Assembly (NCBI GenBank): GCA_019055375.1
Contig: JAHQIW010000750.1
Span: 62,001-126,000, forward strand
Direction: 5' to 3'
DNA length: 64,000 nt
From: Parelaphostrongylus tenuis
Taxonomy: Eukaryota; Nematoda; Chromadorea; Rhabditida; Metastrongylidae
The notes beneath the pieces are model-generated. The model made no database searches. It saw only the letters and a program-made list of their open reading frames with translations, and had not been told where the DNA came from. Each line of letters opens with the position of its first letter. Within the stretch, counting starts at the first letter, position 1. Position numbers and translations under genes: made by a program. Shown in pieces: positions 22,870 to 34,584 of the stretch.

Positions 22870-22985
22870 TTGCTTGATAATCATTTTTGAGCCATGCATG
22901 CGACTTTTTATGGGCACTTATACACAGTAATACGCTGTTTCGCCTCGGCCTCGCCAGTTGCTGGGTGCCTTTCGTCTGAGCTAAT
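22870..22985 (+). repeat. Fold-back family 1, partial arm
   Basis: It begins GCTTGATAATCATTTTTGAG, exactly as at about 3098, and then diverges after about 100 bp. Confidence 0.7.
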
Positions 22986-23149
22986 CCCTCTTGAGGGAAA
23001 ACCTCTTTACATAAAAAAACCGCGAACGCACGTAATATTCACAGGGGTCATTAAGTTATAGAAAACACAAACGGACAGTGTTGTACCATCAATTTCGGGA
23101 TTTTATCACTTACCGGCGCGTGTGAATATTACTTCTGCGGTTCTTCTAT

Positions 23150-23457
23150 AAAGGATAAAGGATGAAGTTCTCGGCGTTTATCAATCCCTGAGGGATGTGC
23201 CAGGCATTCGGCTTCAATTTTTAAGATCGTTTGAGGTGATTGAATCCATATCTTGCCTTTACAATGACTCACCTGGCCTCCTGCTCAACCGAGTCAGTAC
23301 TGCTTTTCCTCCCAGACAAGTCTGAGACCAGTCTGGTAGCAATTTACCGACATCGAAGGACTGAACGGCTTGGTGAGCCATGAGCGCGCGATCGAACCAT
23401 TGACCACGTGTGCGACGCAGAGCACCTCTGACACTGCCCCACATGCGCTCATTTTCC
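23150..23457 (-). mobile_element. SINE-A, near full-length copy
   Basis: In reverse the copy shows the tRNA-like head (ATGTGGGGCAGTG, CGCACACGTGGTCAATGG, GGTTCGATC) and the complete body, ending in CTTTATCCTTTAT. It is one of the best-preserved copies in the window. Confidence 0.9.
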
Positions 23458-23984
23458 CTCAAGGTTTTTCCTCAAACACCTTCCAAATTCCTTTCTGAAC
23501 TACTCGCATTACTAAATTGCTGCTAAAATCTATCCCAGTTAAGATTGAAGAAGCAAAGAATATAAAGTAAGGAAATTCCCATTGGTAACGAAGCTTGATT
23601 ATTTGCAAATCTACGAGGAATTTTCACACGCTCCAGAAAAGGTAGTGTATTTAGGGCATCAGTTCGTGAAAATGTCCATTCCATAGCCGCACCAAAAATT
23701 AAGCTGAACTATATTTCACTGAGAGAAACCTCTCGATGGCACAAATGATCGCCTCAGAAGAGTTGCTTATACCCTCTCCTGAAAACTTCCCTTCAAAGCA
23801 GTTGTCAATTTCTGCTGTTTATCTTTATGAATTCAATCTGTTTGATGGAAATCGACCTTCGTATTTCCATTTTTTTTTTCTAGAAACGAAGACTTATATC
23901 AAGCATTACCTGAATAAATTCGATCTTTTTCTTCTTCGTAATATAATTATAATACTTTGAGTAGACATCTAAGAGTGTTGAGTG

Positions 23985-24590
23985 GTATGTAAAACATGCA
24001 ACCCCAGGCGGGAGTTGAGCCCACGTTTCACCCATCCGAATGCGCGTGCTACCATTAATCCACCGCCGTCACCGTTGTCACCAGTCTTTCTCTGGTATAG
24101 ACTATCAAAGGTGTCAGCACCAACTCCTAAGAGGTTTAGTCTGATAAGCACGTATCGGCATTACGCCCAATCAAAATGACAGAGTTTTCTTTAACTATGA
24201 TCTGTTTAACTATCGAAGCTGTCAGCAAGCAACTCTTCAGAGGCTTAGTCTGATAAGCACATATCAGCATTGTGCCCAATCGAACGAACAGCCTTTTTTC
24301 TTTATGTATGATCTAAAATGAACTGTTAAAGCTGTCAGCAACCAACCCTTAACGAGTTGCTCTGATAAGCATACATATTGACGTTGAACTCAGTTAAGCT
24401 GGCAGCTTTTTCTATAGTATAATCTATATGAATTCTCTATTTTGTTGATCGTATTATTATATTGCAGATATACACCTAAGAATGTTGAGCGGTATGTAAC
24501 ATTCGACCCTCGGAGAGACTTGAACCACATTTCCTCCATAGCATTGGCGCCTTCCATCACTAATACCACCAGGGCCACCGCCTTGTAAGC
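23985..24590 (-). repeat. SINE-B copies flanking three tandem body units of about 113 bp
   Basis: tRNA-like heads in reverse orientation lie at about 23990-24085 and 24490-24590. Both are preceded by the same CTAAGA.TGTTGAG.GGTATGTAA string. Between them, 24090-24431 holds three tandem units, each starting with ACTATC.AA..TGTCAGCA and containing CTCTGATAAGCA or its variant and a GCCCAATC-like block. A fourth copy of the unit follows the SINE-B head at 34690-34815, so the unit appears to belong to the repeat itself. Confidence 0.75.
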
Positions 24591-24705
24591 ATTCTTTCTT
24601 CTATTCGGCCCTCGATTGAATCCGTCTCACTCTTGCTTTTGGTGAAACCTTAGCTCGACTCCAATCTAGGCCAAATGTTTTGCATTACACTTAACAATCA
24701 TGGAC

Positions 24706-24905
24706 ATACCTTTCGTTTCGAGTATTTTCTTAAGACCACGTTCAAATTTTATTATGCCAGATAATCAGTTTTTTGAGCCACGCGTGTGGTCTGTTATATA
24801 GGGGCTGACTTATAAAGCCCGATACATGTGTTTCGACCTTGACGGTCCCATCAGTCGGGCGGTGTCCTTTTCGTCTTAAGGCAATTTCACTGAGAGTAGG
24901 CTCTT
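24706..24905 (+). repeat. Fold-back family 1, single arm
   Basis: It contains CCTTTCGTTTCGAGTATTTT, GAGCCACGCGTGTGGTCTGT and GCCCGATACATGTGTTTCG, aligned with the left arm at 3048-3250. Confidence 0.82.
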
Positions 24906-26249
24906 TCTTGAGCTTTTGAAAAAAATCCCTTGTACTTGAACATATATTTACAAATTATGTGAAGTCCGATCAAGAACCTACTGGCTGAACTAATCTTCCT
25001 GAAATATTCTAATAAACCTTTGAAATTTGTGACCTGTAGAGATGGACTAAAATTAGTTGAATTTTCTATTATGCTCCATCGTTCCTAGTTTCTTTCTTAA
25101 GTTTTTTTTTTAAATTAATTGTGGTTGTATTTCGCTGCGGGCTTGTTGTGTTCCACTGAGAAAAACGACTCATTTCTTTGAGATTCATTAATACGACAAA
25201 TAAGGTTATTCAGAAGCGAATAGAATGGTGAACATAGTTGAGCGTGATAGGAGCGTCTAGGAGTTTTCTCTAGGCTGATCCTAATCGAATTTATATGCGG
25301 AACCGTGATCTAAAGTTGTTCTGGTACAACGTAATTTTGGCTCTAGACGTCTGATTTAGAAGCGGTAAGACCATGCATGTAGAGCTTTCCATTTAAGATG
25401 TCAAAACATAGAAGAGATATAATCTATATGTTCGATCATTAGTCCAAGCATAACAATGTTGTAAGCTGCTTTTAATCGGCTGCATGGCTAATGTCATAGT
25501 TTTTTACTACTTGAACTGCATTCTCTATCGTTACAGAAGTTTACCTTGCTAATTTCACTTGACTCTAAGAAACTTGAATGCCAGTGAAGAAAGAAAATCG
25601 TGGACACTTTTGAGTGAATAATGACTAACACGGGGGTTTTTTCTTAGTGGATTCATAGATACATTGTGTGTAATGACTTCTTATGGTTCTATTTTACCAT
25701 ACGAAATAATTTTTTGTTATATAAATATTGAAATTTCGATAGTATTTGTCTTCAAGGGTTGGCAAAATGTTCTCTTCACAACAGCGCATATAAACTCTGG
25801 ATGCTGTCAATCAGTGATGATTATCGCTATAGTTCGAACGCAACGTCTTTTTTGCTACTGATAATGTGGATCAGTTTCATATTGTATATGCAATCGCTGC
25901 CAGTGCCCCAAATTTTTTGAAATCAGATCCCTCCTGCAGTCTTCAAAGGTTTGTGACTGCCTTTGATGAGAAAGCTCGAACGTCCTAGCTCGGTGATGGA
26001 TTTTAGGGCGACTGAACTTAGCTGTCATCAAACGGCGTTTGGATGAATGAAAGGACTGTCAATGAGCAGCCGTACTCACCTGCGAATCCGAAGATTTTCG
26101 GGAATGATAAACATAAAGGCCCACTGAAAGTGCTAAGATCCGCAGAATGTGGTGCCTGTGATATTGTGCCATGTTCTGGAACATGTGCATGTCTGAACGC
26201 GTATAGCTCGGAGTTGAAGGTGTCTTACAATGAGCACTGAATTGATCAC
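24906..26249. other. Intergenic, no supported gene
   Basis: Mostly AT-rich unique sequence. A 65-codon frame at 26043-26240 (+) has a CGACDIVPCSGTCAC cysteine cluster, without signal peptide, splice context or recognisable family. Confidence 0.45.
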
Positions 26250-26460
26250 TAATTCAACTTCGAGACCCGGATTCACTAGTCCTGCCACTTCTCGTACCTG
26301 GGCGCGATAACTGGTCTTTAGACCTGTCTGAAAAGATATCAGCACTGAAGCGACTCATCGGTAGGCCACTGTGACTCATTGTAGAGGCCAGGTTAACATT
26401 CTCTACTCTGCTTGTTGAGGTCAAATGCATGACACATCTCTCAGGGACGGATGGACGCTA
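26250..26460 (+). mobile_element. SINE-A, partial copy
   Basis: The body of SINE-A is visible: GGTCTTTAGACCTGTCTG, GACTCATTGTAGAGGCCA and CATCTCTCAGGGA. The tRNA-like head is mostly lost. Confidence 0.75.
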
Positions 26461-26631
26461 CATCATAATCGTTTATATAACCACGGGTTAGATCAACAGC
26501 AATTCAATTTTCATGGAAAAACCCAACACTTGGCTTTTAGACAGTAGTACCGCGGCCGTGCAAGCAGATAAAAATCTAAAAACCTATTTTTGATATTGCG
26601 ATCGCTAATTAAAAACATGTTTCGAACAGCT

Positions 26632-27432
26632 AAAAGGTGTGCACAGGAGAGGAGGAAAGGAACGAGTCATTAGACTTGGCACGAAAAATCGCCATTTCCA
26701 AAGGCTACAAAAAATTTGCCACTAGGGAATATTCAAAAAGTGGAATTAGGTCACAAAAGAACAATACTCCTCACCTGAATAGAGTCCCCTTTAAACTGCC
26801 ATTTATATCAAACGAGATTAGTAGCGCGGTTAAAAGGTGCCTAAAAAGATGCGGTCTTGAAAATTCCGTGGTAGTTATCGAAACCCCACCTCCCACCCTA
26901 CGCCATCAGCTGATCCGCAATAGACTCTATGATCGATTGTGCAACACCAAAAACTGTATGATCTGCCCTAACGGAAAAGAGGGAGATTGTATGAGATCGG
27001 GCACAATTTATTTGCTAACATGTAAAACATGCGGGAAGAATATATAGGCGAAACGGGCAGACCACTTTTCATCCGCATAAAAGAACATCTAGACAGTAAA
27101 TCTAAAATAGATAAAACCTAACCTTTAGGTTTACATAGGGCACAAAAACACAACAACAAGGATTTTGATGTGACTGTCACCATCCTAGCGCAGGAATCAA
27201 AAACATCCACGCGCAAAACTCTTGAGGCATTTTGGATAAACGCCAAAAACCCCGAAATGAACTGGTAGGAAGAATGTGTAACCATCACACGGGATCTCGC
27301 GCCCTTTCTTCGTTTTTTCTTTTAACCTGACCTAGGCAGCGTATAAATAAGACCATCCGAATCATTCAAATAGACTAACACTACATACGCCCAGGCTCTG
27401 AAGAAGGCGGGTCGCCGAAACGTCAGGCCAAT
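26632..27432 (+). pseudogene. Penelope-like element fragment with GIY-YIG endonuclease (copy A)
   Basis: An ORF from about 26637 runs through a linker (VPFKLPFISNEISSAVKRCLK) and into the Penelope endonuclease: RNRLYDRLCNTKNC, the CPNG...DCMRSGTIYLL block and CKTCG. A frameshift near 27038 breaks it, after which EYIGETGRPLFIRIKEHLD and QESKTSTRKTLEAFWI continue in another frame, with further stops. IY...YIG is the GIY-YIG signature, and the upstream cysteines are the zinc knuckle known from this clade. The reverse-transcriptase core is absent. The copy ends with the conserved hairpin motif at 27391-27429. Confidence 0.88.
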
Positions 27433-27929
27433 TTCTACGACTACTTTACCAACCTCGCGCCAGCTAATCAAGATAAGTTTTCTCGATTTTCATATATCAA
27501 TAGCTTTTGATTGTCGTAAGATTGAACTTTCTCTTCTCTACGGCGTGAAAATACGAAAGTAACGGCGACAAAAACCTCTGAGTTTTCTGGTAAGATCCTC
27601 AAGAGTCGCTCTCCGTGCACCTACCTTTCCCACGTCAGCACTTCGCTCTACTAAGTCGGTTGAAGCTGAAGTGCTCAAATGCTTTGTACTTTTCATTAGC
27701 TAACTCGACTTCACTGCTAAATACCTCCACTTTATTTAGGTACATCATTAATTTTCTCTTTTTTCTCTTTCTTTTTGCTGGTTTTTTCCTTATTATCTAG
27801 CAAGAATTTTGCTTTGACTACTGAGTGGAGTTCGCTACCCTTCCATTATTCTTTTTTCTCAAGTCATCCTTTAAGGCAGCGTACGATGTGAAATAAGCCA
27901 AAAAAAATTTTGATATATGAGCACAACAT

Positions 27930-28220
27930 GGAAACTGAGGTGGCTTCGAGCCAGCTTGCTGGAGCTCACGTGCCATCCACTACACCTTGCTGGAGCTCAC
28001 GTGCCATCCACTACACAAGCCTAGAGCCCTGGTTTTGCATCATTGTCACTCATGCTTTGACCTTATAGGTACTATCAGTCCTTTTATTGATGATTGCACT
28101 GATAAATGTTAGAGCGTGGCTGAGAGTAAGTCTAAGCACGGACCTTGGTGGTGTAGTGAATAACACATGATCCCCGAGAGGGTAATCACAGTTTCGAAGT
28201 TACTCGGGTTTGGAGCCACA
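27930..28220. repeat. SINE-B copies with a 31-bp tandem duplication
   Basis: A reverse tRNA-like head at about 27930-28020 contains a perfect direct duplication of a 31-bp unit (CTTGCTGGAGCTCACGTGCC...) at 27954-28016. A forward copy at about 28140-28210 shows CCTTGGTGGTGTAGTG and a weak B box. Confidence 0.65.
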
Positions 28221-29012
28221 TATCTCATTATTCTTACGAGTGTTCGTTTTGTCGGTTCTTTTCTTAAGCAATTTTGAACATTACAAAACGTGCAAATGGC
28301 TGTTCTTGTATTCTTGAAAAAATCAGGAATGTCTGAAACTTGAAAGCGTTGCTGTGTAGCTTTGTTCGGAATTGCTTAAGCCCAATTTGTAGTGAAACCT
28401 CCTATCATATGCTAAAGAATCTTCCGGTTCTGTTGAATTCGTTAGGATGCTCCCATCAAGATCTGCTTCAATTTCCGGCATTCTGATTTATAATCTTTCA
28501 ATTCGTTCACTACGAAACAAAATAAACTAAGCTATCGTGTTAACCCAATTTTCTTTGTCTATTTTCAACATTCGTGGTGCAGCTTTTTGTTTGTTCTTTC
28601 TTTAATTTGTTGTCAACCACCGAGTAAAAGAAAAAAAAGTCGAAGATATCTTGTTATTTATTAGAAGAAGTGATTATGTAATGAAATACGCTGGTATTAC
28701 CTAAAGTACTATTATGTTCGGTTACCAATCAATGAGTGTTTGGTACTTCTCCGTTATCCGTACCCTGTTCAGACCTCTTAGGAAAAGCGCAATATTCAGG
28801 CTTTTTTGAAGTTATAATTATCGCTGGATACCTTGAATCGGAAGAATATTAATGGTATGTTTTATCTTCATATTGACTCTAATATGCCGGAACAGCAGAA
28901 ATAAAATTCCGTTTCTCATTCAAGCATTTCTCGCTAAGCAAAGCTACTTATGCAATAGTTCCTAATTTTCTTCACGAGTCAAACACGAAGTGTTATAATA
29001 TTCTTCGTTCAA

Positions 29013-29051
29013 CAGCTGACGTTTCGGTAGCTCGCCTTCTTCAGAGCCTGG
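29013..29051 (-). repeat. Solo Penelope-associated hairpin motif
   Basis: On the minus strand: CCAGGCTCTGAAGAAGGCG, a short loop, then CCGAAACGTCAGCTG. It lies just beyond the 3' end of copy B in the same orientation, as would be left by a partial tandem copy. Confidence 0.8.
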
Positions 29052-29089
29052 AAAGGTCAAGTTGTTTATAAATTAGTATTTTCTTCTAT

Positions 29090-30185
29090 TTAACCATTCC
29101 TAGGTGTTATTGATATTATTTATTGAATATTGGCGAAGCATACAACAACACAGTTAGTAATGCAGCTTGAATATACAATACTCGAGGTGGCTAACGTTTC
29201 GGCGGGTCGCCTTCGTCAGAGCCTGGAAGGATCACATTGATCCACAATCCACCAAGTCAAAACCTCCATAACCCTAGCAGAAAACGTTAGAAATGACTTT
29301 TGGATAGCATAGTAAAAGCTTCATTTTGAAACACTCACCGCTTTGATGTTTGGGTCACCAATTATCCATTGAAGGATTAGAAGATAAAACGAAGAAAGGG
29401 CGCGAGATCGAATCAATCATTCAAATAGACTATTACTACATATCCATTGAAGAACAGCCGCTTGAGGTCACTCCATCAGTGGGCTGTGCCTGACTGAGGC
29501 CAAAAAGATCAGCCTGCACTATGGTTCGAGGTCACGCGTGATTAAGAGACGCTCCTCTTTTTGGTTCGTTTTGGGCCTTTCCTATGTATCCAAAAGGCTT
29601 ATAAGAATTTACTCGCGGATGTTTTTAATTCCTTTGCGAGGATCGTAAGTTAGACGCCGAACATTGCTCGTGCATGTTATTGGTCCCTATGCGTGCCTAG
29701 TGGAGTTTTTGGATCACAGTTGCGTAACCCAACTATGTGCTCTTTTACACGGAGGAATAGTGGCCTACCCGTTTTGCCAATGTACTCATCTCCGCATGCC
29801 TCGCAAGAGATTAGGTAAATTGTACCCGATCTCATGCAGTCGCCGTCTCTGCCGTTCGGACAAACTTTGCAGTCAATGGTTTCGCAGAGGCGGTTATACA
29901 GTCGGATGCGGACTAATTGGCGCTTGAGTGTCTTAGGGCGTATTTCAACTATTGCCACCGGATTATCTAAAAGTTTTTAGGCAGCGTTCAATAGCTATAC
30001 TTATTTCGTTAGGGATAAAAAGCAGGAGGAAAAGAACCTTATTTTCGCCAGGATTGTCGTTTGGGAGCATACAATTTCCTCTAAACTTAACCTGAGAAGC
30101 TCCTACCGTATCGTAGCCATTAGAGATGGCTATTTCTCGCGCCAAGCTTAAGGATTCTACCTTGTGTTCTTTTCCTGTGTTTCCA
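29090..30185 (-). pseudogene. Penelope-like element fragment (copy B)
   Basis: Read on the minus strand, a linker (SLAREIAISNGYD, LFIPNEISIAIERCLK) is followed by the endonuclease with RLYNRLC, CPNGRDGDCMRSGTIYLIS, CEACGDEYIGKTGRPLFL and KEHIVGLRNCDPKTPLGTH. A break near 29960 separates linker and endonuclease, and the C-terminal part decays below 29677. The hairpin motif is at 29188-29228. The 3' end keeps an ATTCAATAAATAAT-type tail region before the homology ends at about 29090. Confidence 0.88.
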
Positions 30186-30952
30186 GAAGAAAAAGGTAGC
30201 AATAGTTGAAATACCCCCAAAAACATTGAAGCGTCAATTAGTCCGCAACCGACTGTATGATCGTCTCTGCAAAACCAGTGACTGCAAAGTTTGTCCGAAC
30301 GGCAGAGACGGCGACTGTATGAGATCGGGTATAATTTACCTAATCTCTTGCGAGGCATGCGGCGATGAGTACATTGGCGAAATGGGTAGGCCACTATTCC
30401 TCCGCGTATTAGAGCACCTAGTTGGGTTGCGCAACTGTGATCCAAAAACTTCACTAAGCACGCATAGGGACCATAGCCATACAGGAGTAATGTTCGACGT
30501 CAAATTCAAGATCTTCGCACAGGAATCAAGAACATCTGCGCGTAAAACATTGGAAGCCTTTTGGATACATAGCAAAGGCCCGAGAATGAACCGAAAAGAA
30601 GAGTGCCTCGTAATCACGCGGCCCGAGTTAGGCACAGCCCACTTATGCACTCACCTTAAGCGGCAGGTCTTCAAATTAATAAGTAATAGACCCAAGCATC
30701 AAAACGGTGAATGTTTCAGAATGAAGCTTTTACTATGCTATGCAAAACTTATTTCTAACGTTTTCTGCTAGGGTTATGGAGGTTCTGACTTAGTGGATCG
30801 TGGATCAATGTGATCTTTCCAGGCTCTGGCGAAGGCGACCCGCCGAAACGTTAGCCACCTCGAATATTGTATATTCAAGCTGCATTAATAACTGAATTGT
30901 TGTATGCTTCGCAGTATTCGATAAATAAAACAATAACACCTCGGAACGACTA
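30186..30952 (+). pseudogene. Penelope-like element fragment (copy C), head-to-head with copy B
   Basis: The plus-strand frame from about 30189 gives VEIPPKTLKRQLVRNRLYDRLC, CKVCPNGRDGDCMRSG, IIYLISCEACGDEYIGEMGR and the C-terminal QESRTSARKTLEAFWI through to a stop at 30771. This is the most intact endonuclease module in the window, but it lacks the linker and all of the reverse transcriptase. The hairpin motif lies at 30819-30858. Copies B and C match as an inverted repeat over their endonuclease and 3' parts and meet at about 30185. Confidence 0.9.
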
Positions 30953-31897
30953 AACAGAGTAATATACTCATTTGTTCAAACTATGCCGAGGTTAATAGAT
31001 AGTCGGTCTTGGAATTTACTACAAGTTGTCTGTAGTCCAATCAGTCAATCATCTCCATTACTCCTTTGGAAAAAATTACGAGATCTAGATTTCAATCGCA
31101 TCAAGCACAAGAGATCAACTTTCAACATACTCACCGCTTTTTTAAATGTGCTTCACTGAATGATTCAAGTGGAGATCACCGGAGGATGACCACATAGGCT
31201 CGTAATGCACCCCACCTATAACAACAACAGTCTTATATACTGGCTCATATCACAAGTGAATACGCGGCAATCTTCCCTGCGGTTTGTAAATGATTGGGCG
31301 TATAATTCCAAAATGCTTCTAAAATCTTCCGCACTGACGTTTTATTTTCTGCGCAAGATGGTGTCACCACTTCTATATCAAAATCTACTCTGTTATGCCT
31401 TTGTGCTCTATGTGCCTGCTTATTTAGCTCTTCAACAACTTATCTGCACATCGAATCTCAGGGATTCCGATGATGTATTTGGTTTTGAAAGAGAGAATTA
31501 GCGTTGTTCAGCGAGAAATGTTTAAATGAGAAACATGCTATTATCTTTGCTATTATAGAGTAATTAAAGCCATTCAAAAAAATGCATTATTGAAATTTTT
31601 CTGATTTGAACGATTGATTGTCCTGACAGCTTATATGCTTCCCTGTTAAATAGTGGTATGGATGCAGATATGGCGGACTACTCAGCTACAAAAACAACCA
31701 AAAAATACGCTTTTTTCAATCAAAAGCTCGAAGCAGGGTACGGATAACGGAAAAGTATCAAATATTTTATGATATCGATCTTCACAGCAGGCCTACCACT
31801 TGTTCATTGATTGATACTCCAGCAAGAGCAATCTGTGGTCAATTTCTTGTGAGTCAGAAAATCAATCATCATTTCCTTGCTTTGAACAAAATTAAAC

Positions 31898-32125
31898 CTC
31901 TTGGCGTTGATCACTTTCTGAGGTGACTGAATGGCATCTGGCCTTTACAAAGGCTCGCATTGGCCCACATGTATTAAGTCAATGCCGCTGTTCTCCTAGA
32001 CAAGTCCGATACCGATTCACCGACCACGGGGATTGAAGGCTCTCAGAACATAACACGTGGGATCGGTGCATTGACTACGGTGTGCCCCAGAGCAGCCTCA
32101 AGCGCTGCGTCATACGCGCTCATAT
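31898..32125 (-). mobile_element. SINE-A, partial copy
   Basis: In reverse: GTGATCAACGCCAAGAGG, CAGTCACCTCAGAAAG, AGACTTGTCTAGGAG-like and a degraded tRNA-like head near 32100. Confidence 0.75.
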
Positions 32126-32129
32126 TCAC

Positions 32130-34580
32130 ATTATCACCTCGAATAAACAGTCAAGCGCGGCTCCTCGTGCTATACTACCGTAAGACAGATGTGTGTCGTA
32201 CTGTGTTTCAAAGAGTCCTTGCAATGCAACATTGACTTCTGATCGATCCCGCATCAGGACTAACCAGGTTAGATTTGTATAGCAGGGTAGGAACATTTAT
32301 TGGGTGTCTCAGCGAGCCTCAAAAACTCAGTTCGCAAACTAAATCTGTCTTGAACGATCTCTACGATTGAGCTCACTCGTCTTAAGAGATTAATCGACTC
32401 TAAACGCTCTATACCTGGTCATTTGTTTCTGAGTCCTCCTAAATCGTCGCTGCAGGCACTTCAGTGTCCTTTAAAAGTCGAAAGGACTAGTATTGCCTTG
32501 TAACTGGGCACTCCTAGCACGGTAGTGGTTATGTGATTTACTGACTGATCTTTGCAACTCAGTGCAACAAGAAAAAGCTTCAGTTTCGAAGAGAAAGACT
32601 TATAGAATAGTTCAAACTAATTGATTTTGAGCCTTAAATCACCCAAAATTTTACCAGTTAAGGAATTGCGTTGATGTGTGGGTAGTATCCTTGTATCACG
32701 CAACTCACTGAACGTTCTTAAGTTCAGGTCATCTCATCCTGATCCAACACCATTCTTTAAATTTAACAGTTTTGTGTTCAGTGATCTACAATAAGGTTTA
32801 ATGCGACTAATTCATGTTTAAACATGACACATCAATAGCACAATTTGTTCTCATATTGTAGAAAGCTTCGCCTGGTAACAGATGAAAGACTTGTCAAGGA
32901 TATAGTCCAGTACTGATGGTTGTGCGGATAACGGAGGAAAAAGCCATTTGCTTTGAAAAATTTCATGGAATAATAATGTAGACCGTTTTCAAAGTTTTAA
33001 AACGAAAAATTAAGAAAATCTGTGTGCATCTGAAGCACATAGCCGGCATTTTTGTAACTATCGAGAAACATAATCGACAGAATTTTCTCAAGCCTTTCTG
33101 AGGTCCGGTGTGATGTCTCGAGTGTTAGACGTACGTTTCGGTTTTCTCTCAGGCCTCCTCACTAATAGCACATACCATTCAGCTATTCGCCCTTTACTAT
33201 ATCAGAAAATATCATCTCAGATGCAATTGGTGCGCCCTAAACTTGTTGGAAAACTTTGGATACCCAAGTTTCCAGGAAATAGTCTTCAGATAAACCATAT
33301 TTAAGTCGCAAGATTATGGAGCTCCTCATTGGGCAATATCTCTATTCGAAAATAGAAACTGACGATATGACTCTGCAGATGTCGTCAGTTTCAGAGAACT
33401 CCAAAAAATAAAGATCTCCAAAACCCTGGCAAGGACGCCAAAATCTTAGCGAACCTTGAAATTTCAGAGGTTGATAATCTGATTGTGGCTAAGACTGATT
33501 AGATAGCGCTTTATGGACCTTTAGACGTCTTCATTAAGAAAAGTAGGCCGTGCATCGGTGATGAGGTTCCGATTTTTCGCAGCTGGTGGCAGTGCAAAGA
33601 AAAGGTAAGGTTTCACACTCGCGAATACGGTAACTCGCTAATTAATCACTGGAAACGCGATACTTCGCAGCCAAAGCGCAACTCACCTCTCCAAATCGAC
33701 AGGCCCTCCGTTCTTCCGATCGCACAAAGGAACTATCTTCAGGCACCCTTCTCTTTTAAAAGCCAGCTCAAAGTGATCTATAGTCGCCTATCGTCAGAAG
33801 ATCTATGAGATAGTACATGTGGTGTGTTAACGATTAACAAGATTTCAACTTGCATCTTTGAAATTCTTCAAGATAGTCCTCGAACAATAGCTCTCTTATG
33901 CTCACAGTTGCTCACAGTTTTATGTTTTGGAGCAGTTTTCTTACAAAATTCGTCTTTTTTTTTCGCATATTTGTCGGATTCAAAACGTTTGTATTCCCAT
34001 GCATAAAACTCTGATCTGACAGTTTTTGAATCGTCATCGTAATTTGAGATACAATAGAAGTCGCACGAGCTGCGAGTGTAGATGACATTTTCTAAAAATC
34101 ACTTTATTCTTGAAATTGAAACTTAACGAATGAGATGAATTTTTAGGCATCTCAGTGCTGAACATGCTGTCAATCTTTAAAGCCATTATTATTGATTATT
34201 AAAGCCATCAGACTTGACAATTTATCAATTTAGACAACTTAATGCTTAGATTATCTCTTGTACGCGATTTTTTTTTTGGAAGACATAAAATGGTTGTTCA
34301 ATTTCTTCAGTGCTCGAAATATGAAGTTGATAAAAATAAATGCGAAATAAATATAATAAATATATAAATAAATGAAAAAAATGAGTTCAAGAACACTGGG
34401 ATTTGAAAAGCATAGAACAGGTGAACTTGCATTTTGCCTTTTCCGAATTCTACAAAGGTCAAATTGACTCACGATGTACTTAGTCAAAGGCTTTTGTGAT
34501 ACCGGTTGAATGAAATAATAAGCAAATGTTTGGGCCGCATAGTAAAGAACTTTTGCTGAAACACTCACCGTTTATCAAAG
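32130..34580. other. Intergenic, no confirmed gene
   Basis: Unique AT-rich DNA with one stop-free frame of note (33503-33808, + strand, 101 codons without an ATG), described in the findings. Poly-T and A/T-rich runs lie near 33950-34380. Confidence 0.4.
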
Positions 34581-34584
34581 AAGA

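Larger units (their letters stand above)
28741..31767. mobile_element. Long fold-back element (family 2) enclosing an inverted Penelope pair
   Basis: The left end starts GGTACTTCTCCGTTATCCGT. The right end (31731-31760) is its near-perfect inverse, CAGGGTACGGATAACGGAAA. Homology continues inward for about 200 bp on each side (for example CATTTCTCGCT.A.CAAAG). About 2.6 kb lies between, including Penelope-like copies B and C. Shorter relatives with GGATAACGGAAA-type ends are at 36505-37560, 46945-47900 and 53030-53530. No transposase for this family is seen. Confidence 0.65.
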
